Translations under genes and position numbers: made by a program
The notes under the pieces: model-generated
Told to the model about the DNA's origin: nothing
Seen by the model: the letters and a program-made list of their open reading frames with translations, nothing else
Database searches by the model: none
DNA from: Porpolomopsis calyptriformis
Taxonomy: Eukaryota > Basidiomycota > Agaricomycetes > Agaricales > Hygrophoraceae
NCBI GenBank assembly: GCA_951640195.1
Contig: OX621163.1
Coordinates: 2,418,001-2,482,000 of the forward strand
Direction of reading: 5' to 3'
DNA: 64,000 nucleotides
Shown: positions 38,001-49,051 of the stretch, one piece after another
How positions within the stretch are numbered: position 1 is the first letter of the stretch
How the letters are laid out: each line of letters opens with the position of its first letter

Positions 38001-38844
38001 GACTTGAAAATACAAGATGTCGCCGTTATTCCCGATGGTTGTCACATTCTTGTGGTTGGACAATCGCTGCGAGGCTACCCCTTTGATGATGAACCGAGTA
38101 ATTGTAAAGTGGAAAATCAAGTTATTCGTGCGTAACGATCACCTCACGAAATGGCGATTGTTGATATGTTGCTTTCACAGTCTATAACATGGAAAAAAAA
38201 CGGATAAGACAGCGAGTCTCTACTCAAACCATTGCACCGTGTCTTCCAATGATCTAACTTCGTTGACTAGATATGTTCCCGTTTTCCATGACGTCCGCGG
38301 CGTTTATATCAGCAAATATACCACTTCCCCAGATACCATTGCTGCTTTAGTTAGCTACATCAAGGTGGGTATTCTTTTCTGCATTCACAGCTAACTGACT
38401 TATTGCGGACAGGCACCACCTCAACTTTGGAAAATCAAATTGGGTTTACCTTACCGGTTGCCTGAACTCCTGCTTCGACGTACATACTTGACGAAAGGAC
38501 ACATCGACTTTGCTGGGATGAGTTCTTTCGGAGGAAACCACGACGATTTCGTTGTATCAGCCGGCCGAGGTATGTGCTTTGCGCTTTACTATATTCGCAA
38601 GCCTGACCTTAGTTCCGGAGGCGGTGATATTTATATATGGGATCGGTTTTCTGGTGATCTTCTGTGCAATTTCAAGGCACCCGCAAAGCGGAGCAATCTG
38701 ACTTCTATCGCATCGCTTGCTGGGAATGAAACTGCAAGTATTCCGTTTATTCTTGCAACTGGGCGGACCAACGGGTACATCAACATATGGATGGAACACG
38801 ATATTTCAACGCAAGACGAACCTCGCCAGGAGGACGTGCCTTAG
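35059..38844 (+). CDS. Multi-pass membrane protein with C-terminal WD40 repeats
   Basis: Nineteen exons can be joined in one frame (907 residues), among them 35059-35206, 35264-35278 (15 nt), 35409-35466, 35597-35953, 36086-36193, 36251-36485, 36538-36664, 36720-37231, 37334-37408, 37476-37551, 37911-38127, 38413-38569 and 38621-38844. The N-terminal 250 residues are helical with heptad-like stretches. Four membrane segments lie at about 265-285, 293-317, 343-363 and 372-394. WD40-like repeats fill the C-terminus (HVNQILFSPDRKFLAAR, VSWLLDENL…GCTIHLWKE, IQDVAVIPDGCHILVVG, KAPPQLWKIKLG, GGDIYIWDRFSGDLL, TGRTNGYINIWM). This layout recurs in agaricomycete genomes, but I know of no assigned function. 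The start of the exon at 37334 is uncertain because two frames there look coding. Confidence 0.75.
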
Positions 38845-39146
38845 GCCCTGCAGGCTCGCTGCGGAGCCGGTGCACAGCAGCGGTCAAAAGATATGTTGCT
38901 GCATTGCTCTTACCCCTGGGCAGCTGCAACGTCTCCGCAGAAGATACCCATACCTTAACTTCAGATTTATATCCTCATGTATCTCCTAGACCTGTATCAA
39001 TCCTACATAAACATTCTGGACTTAAATTAATGGGTGCATGCTCTGGAAACTTGTAAGTCATTTTCCATTTTCCTTTTTGGAGTCTCAGCCGAGATCGGCG
39101 GGGTTCGATGACAGATATTGATTAGATTAGATAATAAGTTTGCAAC
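38845..39146. other. Intergenic region WD40 gene / GH15
   Basis: 302 bp on the same strand between stop and next start. It holds the 3' end of the upstream gene and the GH15 promoter. No feature is recognised. Confidence 0.4.
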
Positions 39147-42100
39147 ATGAATCATAACGCCACATCAATCGGGGGATTACCTAGGACCATGAACATCCGC
39201 CAACCACAGGAAGACAGGGACTACATCCCAATTGCAGACCATGGCCTGTCAGTAACTTTGTCATTGTCTTATTCCCTCACCCGGTGATTGTGTTGGCGCT
39301 CGTTTAGCATTGGTAATCTCAGGACGGCAGCACTTGTGAGAGTCACCCATACACGAGTTTAACATACCGCTAATGCCCCCAAGCCCAGGTTAGCATCGAT
39401 GGTTCCAGTGAGTCCAACCCATGCACCCGATTTGAATCATCTAAATAACCTTCATACTAGTTGAGAGCTACTGTGTACCTGACTTCGATTCCCCGTCTGT
39501 ATTTGCACGGATTCTGGATAAAGATAAGGTCGGAGTCAATTACCTCACTAGTTCAGTCTAAGCTTGACACGGGGCTTTCAGGGAGGACATTTTTCAATTA
39601 CGCCAACCGTTGCCTTCACCACTAAACAAAACTACCTTCCGTGTTCAAATGTGAGATGACCCTTACTCGTTCGTCTCGTCTTGATTGTAAGCTCTTTTTA
39701 CAGGTCCTCCAAACAAAGTTTGTCCAAATTGTCGCTCTTCGTGAAATGCTTTTTAGTCTTCCCTCTGCTTCAGATTTCTAAATGAGAAGGGGATCGTAAG
39801 CGTTACAGGTGAGGGTCCACTGGCTTATAGATAACATGCAATGCGGTTATACATTTCATCAGACTTCCTCCCCCGCCAACCGACCAATGAGACAACTAAA
39901 CCATTGCTTTCCTGGTTGATCCGACGCGTCGAGGTCAACATTTCTCCCTCCCCTGCCTTATTCCCCTAATAATATTCGCAGGTTATACGCGGAACGATGC
40001 CAATCCGTGTAGAGTGTGCTCCTGCATTCAACTACGCCCGCTCTCTGCACACCACTGAGCTCATTCCAGACGACAGCATCCCTAATGCCATCCAAAACAA
40101 GGCCGTGTTTAAATCTGAGCAACTCATCCTCGATCTGCGTTATGTTACAGAGAGCACAATAGAAAATGTTACTCTCCCAAGCCTAGATCTTCAACTCCTC
40201 GATCTGGCAAAAAAAGGCCATCTCGGGCTGGGAGCTTATGCCGACTTGAATCTCGTGGAAGGGCAAGCTGTGACCTTTATCTTGAGGACTCCCCCGGCGC
40301 ATGCCCCTCCCCCGCAGTTGAAGCCTACAACTCATAAAGCGCAGGAGCTTGGCGTTTCTTTAGACAGTGGGTTCATTGATAGCAATTTGTTCGTCAGTGT
40401 AATTTAGTTGTCTACAGAACTCAAGGCGGGGGTAGGGAAACTCAGAGGGAAAGACGACCCGTTCTTGACAACGGTAAGCCTGGTCCATATAATTCTCCCT
40501 CTCTGTTATAACACTTTTCCGCCAGGTTCTGGTCCATATTCTGTTAACTGTGAGTTGTCACATAGGTTTCCATTTCCGGCGCTTGTCATGTCCGTCAGGA
40601 AACCAATAATTATTGGAGTTCCTGGATCCGAAAGTCGACCTATGAAGGCTCGTGGAAGGAAGCCGTCCATCGGAGTGCCTTGGCTCTGAAGCTACTTATA
40701 TATGAGCCGACCGGTATGGCTACACTATGGATTTTCCCTTCCTTGTAATTTGACAGCGTCGGACTCAACAGGCGCCGTGGTGGCTAGTCCAACTTTTAGC
40801 TTGCCCGAGTATATTGGTGGTACCAGAAACTGGTAAGTGATTAGCATTCCCTGGGGTGTACCTGCGGCTCAGGATTGACTTTTAGGGACTACCGGTTTGT
40901 GGGAGACACCACGTTATCGCAATACAGTGAATTTGAACCTCATTTTTAGGGCATCATGGATTCGTGATTCTTCGTTCACATTGTACGCCCTTATTCGTCT
41001 TGGGTTCACGACGGAGGCAAACGGTATGTTTTTTTTGTTCGGTGATATAGCAACGCTTATACTCTTATTTAGCCTATATGGAATTTATCTTTGAGCGGTT
41101 GAAGCACAGAAATCCTGACGGATCCTTGCAAATTATGTACACAATTCATGGCAAGTCTTGATGCCTGCCGGTGTTCCTGTAGGTTGACCTTTCGACTCGC
41201 ACAAGGTAACAAGGACCTAGAAGAGATTGAGCTTACGCACCTCGATGGTCATAAAGGATCGAAACCTGTTAGGTCGGTTGCCCAAGTACACTGTTCTGCG
41301 GAGAATGGCTGATCTCTACTTGCCGTTCTAGAATCGGGAATGGTGCCGCAGACCATCTCCAGCTTGTAATGACTGCTCTCACTTTTCCTGTCACCCTCGA
41401 TACTCACTGGATTTCTACTGCAGGATATATACGGTGAACTGTAAGGCTTTGTGAGTCAAACCCGTGTCTTTTGGTCTATCACTACCTCATTCCGAAACCC
41501 TAGGCCCTTGAACGTCTGCTTGGCTGAAGTAAAACAATGCCAGAATGGATTGTATCTACCTTGGTCAGAAGGTGCGGATTATAGATGTCATATCAGTGTG
41601 CAAATGTCTTGACGCCATCCATCTAGTTCGGCAAGCCGTTGGTGAGTTTGCGAGATATTCCTTTGGTTCACAGGGACAATGTTGATTCTGCCGTCTCCCA
41701 GTCTTATGATACATGGTCTGTATTTTTCTCAGCGACTTTTCTCGCTTGTTGCAGACTCATTCCCTTACCAGGGTTGCTGTTCGTGGACTGTAAGTTGGTC
41801 CCATCAAGATATTCGCGAAGATGTATTTTATCAATTCCTTTATGAAACCATACAGCGTTGATTGTGAGTTTCGACTGTTTGTGGTATAACAATCTCCTTA
41901 CTGTCACATTTAACAGACGTAGTCGCAAATTGTAACAAACCTGATTTGTATGCCGACCTTTCGTTCTCTCCGTTTAATGGTGACAAATTCTTGTCATAAA
42001 TAGGTCAATTTGGTCAGTTGAGGAAGAGCAACTTCCTCGGCGTTCCTCTCATTCCTCGTTATCTTTGCGCAGGGAAGTCAGAAACAAGAAACGACACTTC

Positions 42101-43245
42101 ACCGTGAGCTTATTGCGATTCTGTCAGCAAACTATTGACTCAACAGCTGGACTTTGGTCATAGTACTCCAAGGTTTGTGTTTCAGCTCTAATCAGCTATA
42201 TTGACCCTGACGGTTCTCCCTAGATCATGTTGTGGTGAGTATCCAGTGCTCAGAACGTAGATCTATTGCACGGCTTACTCGCGTTCTGTAGGGTTGCAAT
42301 CGACCGGGGTATGTACCTTCCTGATCGGCTTTAAATTGCTCATGTTAAACTCTGCTTGACAGGGCTCCGTCTTGCTGAAAAGCGGTCGCTTCCCTGCCCC
42401 AAGCGCAACGAATGGATAACGGCAAGGGATGACCTGTACGAAGAGATCATGGAGAAGGCGTGGAACAAGGAGAAACAGTTCTTCGGACAGAGCTTTGAAG
42501 AAACGGACGTGCTGGACTCATCGGTTCTTATTATGCCGCTTGTGTTCTTTATGCACGCTGTGAGTATGTGTTACGTGCGTCATCGGTTGTAAGATTGAAT
42601 TTTTGCTTTAGTCCGATCCGCGCTTTGTGAGCACGTTAAAACAAATCCTCAAGACACCGGAAAGAGGAGGATTGATGTCGAATGTGGGTAATTGTAACAG
42701 ATCGGGTTTCTTTCTTTCATCCGTTCCTCAGAACCTCGTCTTCCGGTACGATGTCAATAAGTCTGACGATGGTGTTGGAGGCGAAGAGGGAACGTTTTGC
42801 TTGTGTACTCTATGGTATGGAAGTCGACTGCTCAAACCATTTGAAGGGTCTGAAAGAATACTTCTAGGTGCATAGAGGCGTTGACTCGCGTTGGAGAGTT
42901 TGACAAGAAGATGCTTTCCAAATCAGTATCCATGTTCGAGGTAAGTACGAATGATTGGAATATACGAGAGCTGCTGCGAGAAAACAACCTAGGATTTCCT
43001 TTTGTATCTTAATCACCTCGGGTTGTGCACCGAAGAGATCTCGGACGCTGGTGAAGGGTGAGTGTCAGCGGTTGCAATTTTATGGATGGCGGATCTCATG
43101 TTACGACAGGCTCGGAAATGCGGTCCAAGGATTCACGTGCGTTCCCGACAGACTAGGTTTTGATTGTTTGCTAATTCGTCCCAGACACGTTACGCTGATC
43201 TCGGCGGCTTACAACCTGTCAAGAACTATGGCAAGGGTGAGGTAA
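39147..43245 (+). CDS. GH15-family glycoside hydrolase (glucoamylase/trehalase-like)
   Basis: About 37 exons code for 697 residues, an unusually split gene. The chain reads [64 protein letters not shown]-type motif [117 protein letters not shown], and [20 protein letters not shown], all in GH15 order. There is no signal peptide, as in the cytosolic bacterial-type GH15 branch, so a trehalase or alpha-glucan hydrolase role inside the cell is inferred. The smallest exons are 39704-39717, 40886-40894, 41424-41440, 41627-41641, 41702-41715, 41772-41789, 41856-41863 (8 nt), 42004-42012 (9), 42164-42172 (9), 42224-42234 (11) and 42292-42308 (17). Intron 41151-41205 is GC-AG. Confidence 0.87.
41151..41205 (+). 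other. GC-AG intron in the GH15 gene
   Basis: The donor is CATG|GCAAGT and the acceptor ACAAG|GT. It joins MYTIHG to [14 protein letters not shown] in frame, as the family requires. Confidence 0.8.
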
Positions 43246-43353
43246 AGCCTCAATCTATCAAAGACGTCGCATTGTCAGAAGCGTTTGATCCTTTCTTAGT
43301 CGAATTGTATTTGTAGTAGCTAATGCAAACGCTCGCTTGACGCATTTGGAAAG

Positions 43354-44835
43354 ATGAACCTCGCCGCTGACTTCAGCTCTCTGCTTCAAACCCTCAGAGT
43401 ACCTTCAGAGTTTTCACGATATGACCAGACCACCGAAAGCGACGTTTTGGCGCGTTTAAATAAATGGAAAAATGACGTTCACAGGTCGCTTGCCGAGCTT
43501 CGGGATATTGTTGCACAAAAGAATGACCTGGCGTTGCATGAGCAAGCGCAAGTGATCTCGGCTGCAGCTGCATTTGATGGAAGTGCTCCGTGGGTGTCAC
43601 CATGCGCCCTGAGCGTATCTAGAGGTGATTCTTTTGGGTAGCCTACCATTTGACATGGCTGCTAACTCGTCTTGGTAGAAATCCTTGCATTATTTGACCA
43701 CCCACAAGTGCCCCTTGTGGAGATCATTCTAGTCTCTCATCTCAAACCCCTCTTTCGGTCCAATCCTCATCCTTCACTCAATCTGTCCACGGGGCGGAAG
43801 CTATCGCGACCGGCAGGAGGACCCCTTGGCTCTCAGGATTTCTATGAGGGCCAAACGTGGAAAGAACACCCCGGAACGGTACAATTGGTGTCCTGGTGTG
43901 TGCGTCATATCGAGGTGCGTCTTCGCTCCCAATCTTTTTTTCCCTATCGCATCTGGTGAAACTCTGTTTGGGGCCAGACTTTGGATTATGAAAAGATATG
44001 GCATTCTGTCCTGCCACCGGTTATGACGCTTCTGGATGATTATGAAGCCGCTTACAAGGTGCAAGGCATTGAAATAGTCGCAGAAATGCTGAAAAGAGTG
44101 CCGAGCGATCTTCTGAGACGAACCGGGGTGGATGGTCTTCTTCTCTCCGTGGGTGATGGTATCACGGTCTGATCCTGCCCAGCTGATTTTTCCGCCGAAA
44201 AAAAAAAAAACGCTGGTCGCAGTCGCTGAACACCTGCCTCCATCATCTCCAAAATCCAGAAACACCTGCGATCATCCGCACCGCTGTGCCCACATTATTG
44301 TCTCTTATTGAGCTGACGACACGCCCAGAATCAAGCGAACGATTCGATCAGCTATGTGCACTTCTGGGCGAGGGCATCATTGGCGGAATATGGTTGTACT
44401 GCTCAAATGAACTAGAAGTGTTGATAGCATCGGTGGAGGTGTTGCCTGCGGTGATTGCGGCTTTGGGAATTGGCAGTGCACGCTATTTGAAGGTATCTGG
44501 ACTATCTCTGATTATTGTGCTGCTAAGAATGTGCCTAGTCTGTAATTCCACAGCTCTTGCACCCACTCCTTCCGAGCCCTCTCCACCCGCCGTGTATCCG
44601 ATTACAACTCGCATCGATCCGGGCTCTGGAGACGGTGATCAAAGAGTGTGCGCCCCGCATGTACCGCTGGAAAGGGACGATTGTGGAAGGGGGTGTGGGT
44701 GTTAAAGAGACCGTTAACCGAGTCGAGGATCTGACTTGCCCTGGAGAATCCCTCGAGGTGAAACGTGCCCTACAGGCTCTATCGGTCAGGCTTGGAAAGT
44801 CGTGCCCGCCAGTGAGTGAACCGGAAGTGACATGA
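43354..44835 (+). CDS. TTI2: TTI2 (Tel2-interacting protein 2)
   Basis: Exons 43354-43624, 43679-43914, 43978-44148, 44223-44492 and 44539-44835 give 414 residues. The HEAT-like helical core has LPPVMTLLDDYEAAYKVQGI then EIVAEMLKRVPSDLLRRTGV, SLNTCLHHLQNPETPAII, RFDQLCALLGEGIIGGIWLY, ALGIGSARYLK and SVIPQLLHPLL, the pattern of the TTI2 family. TTI2 joins TEL2 and TTI1 in the TTT complex, which with Hsp90 matures PIKK kinases (TOR, ATM, ATR). The protein is slightly shorter than many orthologues. The C-terminus after residue 330 is less conserved. The gene lies 108 bp after GH15 on the same strand. Confidence 0.85.
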
Positions 44836-44953
44836 GTCGAACTTGAAGTACAGCATCCTGTGTACACGTGTTACTCATAAATGATTTTTATTTCAATTAT
44901 ACCTCACTCATAATCCGACCACCACCACAACCACTCCTTTTCACCTCCTCGAA

Positions 44954-45652
44954 ATGAGCATTTCAGTTGAAGACCTCGTCTCTTCCTTTTCTTCAAATCA
45001 TATCAGTCAAGAAGCGTTAGATATCGCTGCCTTGCATGTCCGTTCAGTTCACACAGGGGCCACCGATTTCGTTGCTAACCCACCTTATCTCTCCTAGGCG
45101 CAGTTAGCACAAACATTAATCTCCCAGTCTACATCTCCGAGCCCGAACGAACAGGACCTCGCTCGAGGCTCAAGCCGGCCGTGCAATACCCCTACAGCGG
45201 GTTGCACCTCCACCCCCACTTTCAACTGGCATCATCCACCCGGGGACGAGGCAGACGAAGACGAGCGGATAGTCGAAGACCTTCTTCTCCCGCCCTCTCC
45301 AGCCTCGCCAATCCCGTCATCCACCCAGCCATTTTCTCTTTCCCATCAGCCTCCGTACACCTTCTCTCGTCATCATCCCGCCCCGACCGCATCTTATTTT
45401 TGCGCCGCAGAAGCATCCACCTCCTTATTCACATCCACAGACCCGTTTTATATCGAGCAACTACGGGCCGCACAGAATTATTATTCTTCCCCGCCCTCCT
45501 TTCTTGCGCAGCCCGGACGGCCCACGCACGCTTCCCCGTTCCTGATCCATCATCACCACCACCAGCACCCCCACTATCAGCTACCGCACTGCGAAGGCCA
45601 TGGCTACATCTCGGGGGCGGCTATCTCCGTCGGAACCCAGTCCCATTCGTAA
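44954..45652 (+). CDS. Unknown His/Pro/Ser-rich protein
   Basis: Exons 44954-45037 and 45098-45652 give 212 residues. The start MSISVEDLVSSFSSNHISQE, followed by ALDIAALHAQLAQTLI, looks like two amphipathic helices and is the only ordered part. The rest is low-complexity, rich in Pro, Ser and His (a His run near 45550-45572) with a short acidic patch DEADEDE. The intron (60 nt, CTAAC branch, TCCTAG acceptor) is convincing and keeps phase 0. I do not recognise the family. Further 3' exons are possible but none is needed. Confidence 0.6.
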
Positions 45653-46147
45653 ATCCACTGCTCATCATTATCTTCAATATTCTACCCATCGTCGCCACCA
45701 TCACCAACATCTTGCGACTAATTTAGCTTGTCGTCGCCTCCTCAGTGAATGCCACACGATGTTTACCTGTTCCCCCTCCTTCCGAATTTATTTCTCACAT
45801 TGATCTTGTTCGGAACCATAGCATGCAGCGTTCCGGTTGTCGTCCACAGCTTGCGGATCTCTACCGAACCTCATCTGTCTTTTTCTTCTCAGTCACATCA
45901 CGGTTTGCATGTACGAACACATTGTGCGGTCTCTGTTGTACTCCAGCTGTGGTATAGGAGGAAATAAACGCTGTCTACCTTTTTTTGAATATCCATAAGC
46001 TCCATTTGATGATGGCAGTAGTACAGACAACATATTGTACTTCTCTCGGCTATAAATATATGGTGGACGACGAGAAATGATAGTGATAACAATGTGATTA
46101 GGACTTGACCGCGGGCGAGAGGTAGAGAAAGGACAGCATAATCCCAT
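45653..46147. other. Convergent intergenic region
   Basis: 495 bp between two converging genes, so it should hold both 3' untranslated regions and terminators. Short CT-rich and AT-rich tracts; no coding frame with merit. Confidence 0.4.
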
Positions 46148-46698
46148 TCAAAACAGGTCTTCTAATGTCATTTGCTTCACGATATCCTAGGGGAAAGCGT
46201 TAATGATGGAAGAGGAAATGAGCGGGACACTTGCGGTATTCGAGACCATCTGCTCAAATTCTTTAAAGTCCAGTTTTCCATCTCCATCCATATCGGCTTC
46301 CATAATAGTCTTGTCAACGATCTGCTGTAATTGCTGATCCTAAGATGCAAATCAGTATCATATCGGGGGGGTTCAAAAAACCAAAAAGCGAACTTTTAGA
46401 TTATTGCCGACCATCATCTTCAACACGAGGAAGAGCTCTCCGTTCGAGATGAAGCCATCTCGGTCAACGTCGTACACTTTGAATGCGACTATCGGAGTAG
46501 TTTGAGTATCCAATGACGGAGAGTGGTTGTGTATGACTCACATTGCAATTTTTGGTCACGTCCGCCGCGACTGCTGAATGCGCTGAGACCACTGACGAAT
46601 TCTTGGAAATCAACCGTGCCACCGCCGCTGAAGAACATGTCAGAGTAAAAATGGAGGGAAACCGTCGGCGTACTCTTCATCGAAGATGGCAATCATGC
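46148..46698 (-). CDS. CNB1: Calcineurin regulatory subunit B (5' end missing in gap)
   Basis: Visible exons, in coding order, are 46698-46674 (cut by the gap), 46627-46542, 46488-46394, 46339-46235 and 46186-46148. They encode [87 protein letters not shown] and [12 protein letters not shown], which is calcineurin B from EF-hand 2 to the C-terminus with Ca-binding Asp/Glu positions intact. Calcineurin B binds the CNA catalytic subunit in Ca2+ stress signalling. About 55-60 N-terminal residues with EF-hand 1 are absent. I do not find them on the far side of the gap. The last intron (46234-46187) is GC-AG. Confidence 0.93.
46187..46234 (-). other. CNB1: GC-AG intron in CNB1
   Basis: The donor is ACC|GCAAGT and the acceptor CCCTAG. 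It joins MVSNT to [12 protein letters not shown] in frame. Confidence 0.88.
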
Positions 46699-46898
46699 NN
46701 NNNNNNNNNNNNNNNNNNNNNNNNNNNNNNNNNNNNNNNNNNNNNNNNNNNNNNNNNNNNNNNNNNNNNNNNNNNNNNNNNNNNNNNNNNNNNNNNNNNN
46801 NNNNNNNNNNNNNNNNNNNNNNNNNNNNNNNNNNNNNNNNNNNNNNNNNNNNNNNNNNNNNNNNNNNNNNNNNNNNNNNNNNNNNNNNNNNNNNNNNN
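46699..46898. other. Assembly gap of exactly 200 N
   Basis: A run of 200 N. The round number suggests a placeholder of unknown true length. It removes the 5' end of CNB1 and perhaps the 5' end of the next gene. Confidence 0.95.
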
Positions 46899-47189
46899 TT
46901 GAACCTGCTGAAGGGGGGGAAGTAATACGAGCGGGGAGCGGGAGCGTGGGAACCACATATCACTCTCGCCAAGGCCCGACCTTCGTGGTGCGACTCGGAG
47001 AACATATGCGGCGGTGCTGGCATACGCAGATAAAGGCAGGATACAACGGGTGTCCACGCTCGTTGGCAGACGTTCTTCGATCTAGAAATTCTCTGGGATA
47101 CCATAACCTTGATCTGCACCGCCTCACGATCAAGCTCCATTTTAGACCAGGCCGGTACAGCTCCTCGTCAGATATGCAAAGGGATCCAC
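46899..47189. other. Flank of the gap upstream of MSS1
   Basis: 291 bp. On the + strand an Arg-rich frame starts at the ATG at 47007 (MRRCWHTQIK…) and could be part of a mitochondrial leader for MSS1, but I cannot join it convincingly. CNB1 N-terminal motifs are not present. Confidence 0.35.
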
Positions 47190-48960
47190 ATGGCGTGGAA
47201 TGATCCTTCGCCCCTGGTTTGGTCCGACGCTCAGCGCCGGACGATCTACGCGCTTTCCACGCCGCCTGCAAGGGCAGCACTCGCTGTCATCAGGATATCT
47301 GGGCCGGACGCTTTGGAAGTGTGGAAGCGGACGGTGCGGACGTGCGGGACACGTGGGCGGGGTGGGCCTGTCGTCCCTGAACCGCGAAAGATGGATCGGT
47401 GCCGGGTGGTCGATCCCGACAGCGGCGACATGTTGGACGACGCTCTCGCCGTTTTCTTCAGAGGTGAGGAGGAGTATCGCGGGGTGTTTTGTGTCAGTAT
47501 AACTGACATTCTGGGGTCAGCTCCAAAGTCGTTCACTACCGAAGACGTGCTCGAGCTCCACGTTCATTCGGGGCGTGCCGTCGTCTCGTCCATCCTGACC
47601 ATGCTCTCTCGTTTCCCGTTTTGTCGGCCGGCTGAGCCTGGAGAGTTCACTCGGCGTGCGTACGAAGGCGGCCGGCTCGACTTGACCCAGGCCGAGGGTT
47701 TGAAAGACTTGATAGAGGCCGAAACAGAGGGACAGCGGCGCGTCGCGCTGAGATCAGCCGTGGTGGGTGAGATGGCTGGGCTGGTTTTTGACTTAAATGG
47801 CACTTATATATAGGGCGCGACAAGGGCTCAATTTGAAGCGCTGAGATCGGACATCATCCGTTGTCTCGCCATGGTCGAAGCCCTGATAGACTTTGGCGAA
47901 GGTGAAGAAATCGAAGAAGGGGTTTATGACCAAGGTAATGTTCTTCTCAAAAACATTAATAGCGAGTGAACATCTGTGTTCTCGGTAGCACGAGAAAGAG
48001 TCCAGAGTCTGCGCGACACCATCCAAAGTTATCTCTCCGATCATCGTCGCGGTGAACTCGTTCGCTCAGGTATTCGCCTCGCGATCTTCGGGCCGCCCAA
48101 CGCAGGAAAGAGCAGCCTGCTCAACTTCCTTGGTAATTACCTCCAACGCATCCTTACCACTGTTGACCCCTTCCGTCAGCTAAGAGGGAGGCCGCCATCG
48201 TCACCCCTCTGCCCGGTACCACCAGGGACATTCTCGAAGTGTCCCTTGACCTAGGTGGGCTGCCGCTGATCATCTCTGACACGGCCGGACTGCGAGATAC
48301 AGATGAGTTGGTGGAGAGCATCGGAATCGAGCGGGCCAAGGACGCGTTAGCGTTATAATTTTTTTATTCCTTTTGGGGACTGATCCATTATCTTCTGATG
48401 ACAGTATCAACAAAGCGGATCTCTCCCTCTGCGTTCTTTCCCTCCCTGAAGTGATGACGAGCACCGACGACGACGACGACCGCGTTCGGCTCCCACCATC
48501 CATCCAACCCTTCGTCGTCCCCTCAAAAACCCTCTTCCTGCTGAACAAATCCGATCTCGCGCCGAGGCTGGACATCCATCTGGAATCGCGAGCGTGGACA
48601 GCGAGTCTACGCACGGGCGACGGGATGGTGGACTTTCTCGATGGGCTCATAGACAGTTTGCGAGAGCGGTACGATCTCTCAGCGGATGATTTGTCGCAAA
48701 CACCGCTGCTCACCCATGCCCGACATCGAACCCACCTCGAATCCGCTCTTCGCTTTCTCGACGCGTTTCTCGAGACGGGTGAGTTACGACGCAACCACCT
48801 TTTCTTTTCTCACTCGCATCTTTTCACAGCCCCAGAGGATGTCGTGATCGGGGCCGAGGAGCTGCGATATGCCGCGCAAGCTGTTGGAAAGGTGTCAGGT
48901 CTGATCGACGTCGAGGATGTGTTGGACTCTGTCTTTCGGGACTTTTGTATTGGTAAATGA
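47190..48960 (+). CDS. MSS1: Mitochondrial tRNA-modification GTPase MSS1 (MnmE/GTPBP3)
   Basis: Exons 47190-47762, 47814-47934, 47989-48132, 48180-48345, 48405-48778 and 48830-48960 give 502 residues. The MnmE N-terminal folate-binding domain is clear ([50 protein letters not shown]). The GTPase domain has GPPNAGKS (266-273), LPGTTRD, DTAGLRD (314-320) and NKSD (about 382). The chain ends FCIGK, the conserved C-terminal Cys motif. MnmE with MTO1/MnmG makes 5-substituted wobble uridines in mitochondrial tRNAs. The chosen start (MAWNDPSPL) has no obvious targeting peptide; a 5' exon may lie upstream near the gap. Confidence 0.92.
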
Positions 48961-49051
48961 GGATGTATATATGGATCTATTCTTACGAATGGCTAGATGG
49001 TGTTTAATCAGCAGCATGCTAATATCTATGCTTCGCTCTCTTGTTCCCCTA

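Noticed and set aside
46543..47140. Frames running through the N gap on both strands
   Set aside because: They are open only because N codons are untranslatable. The real exons of CNB1 end at the gap.
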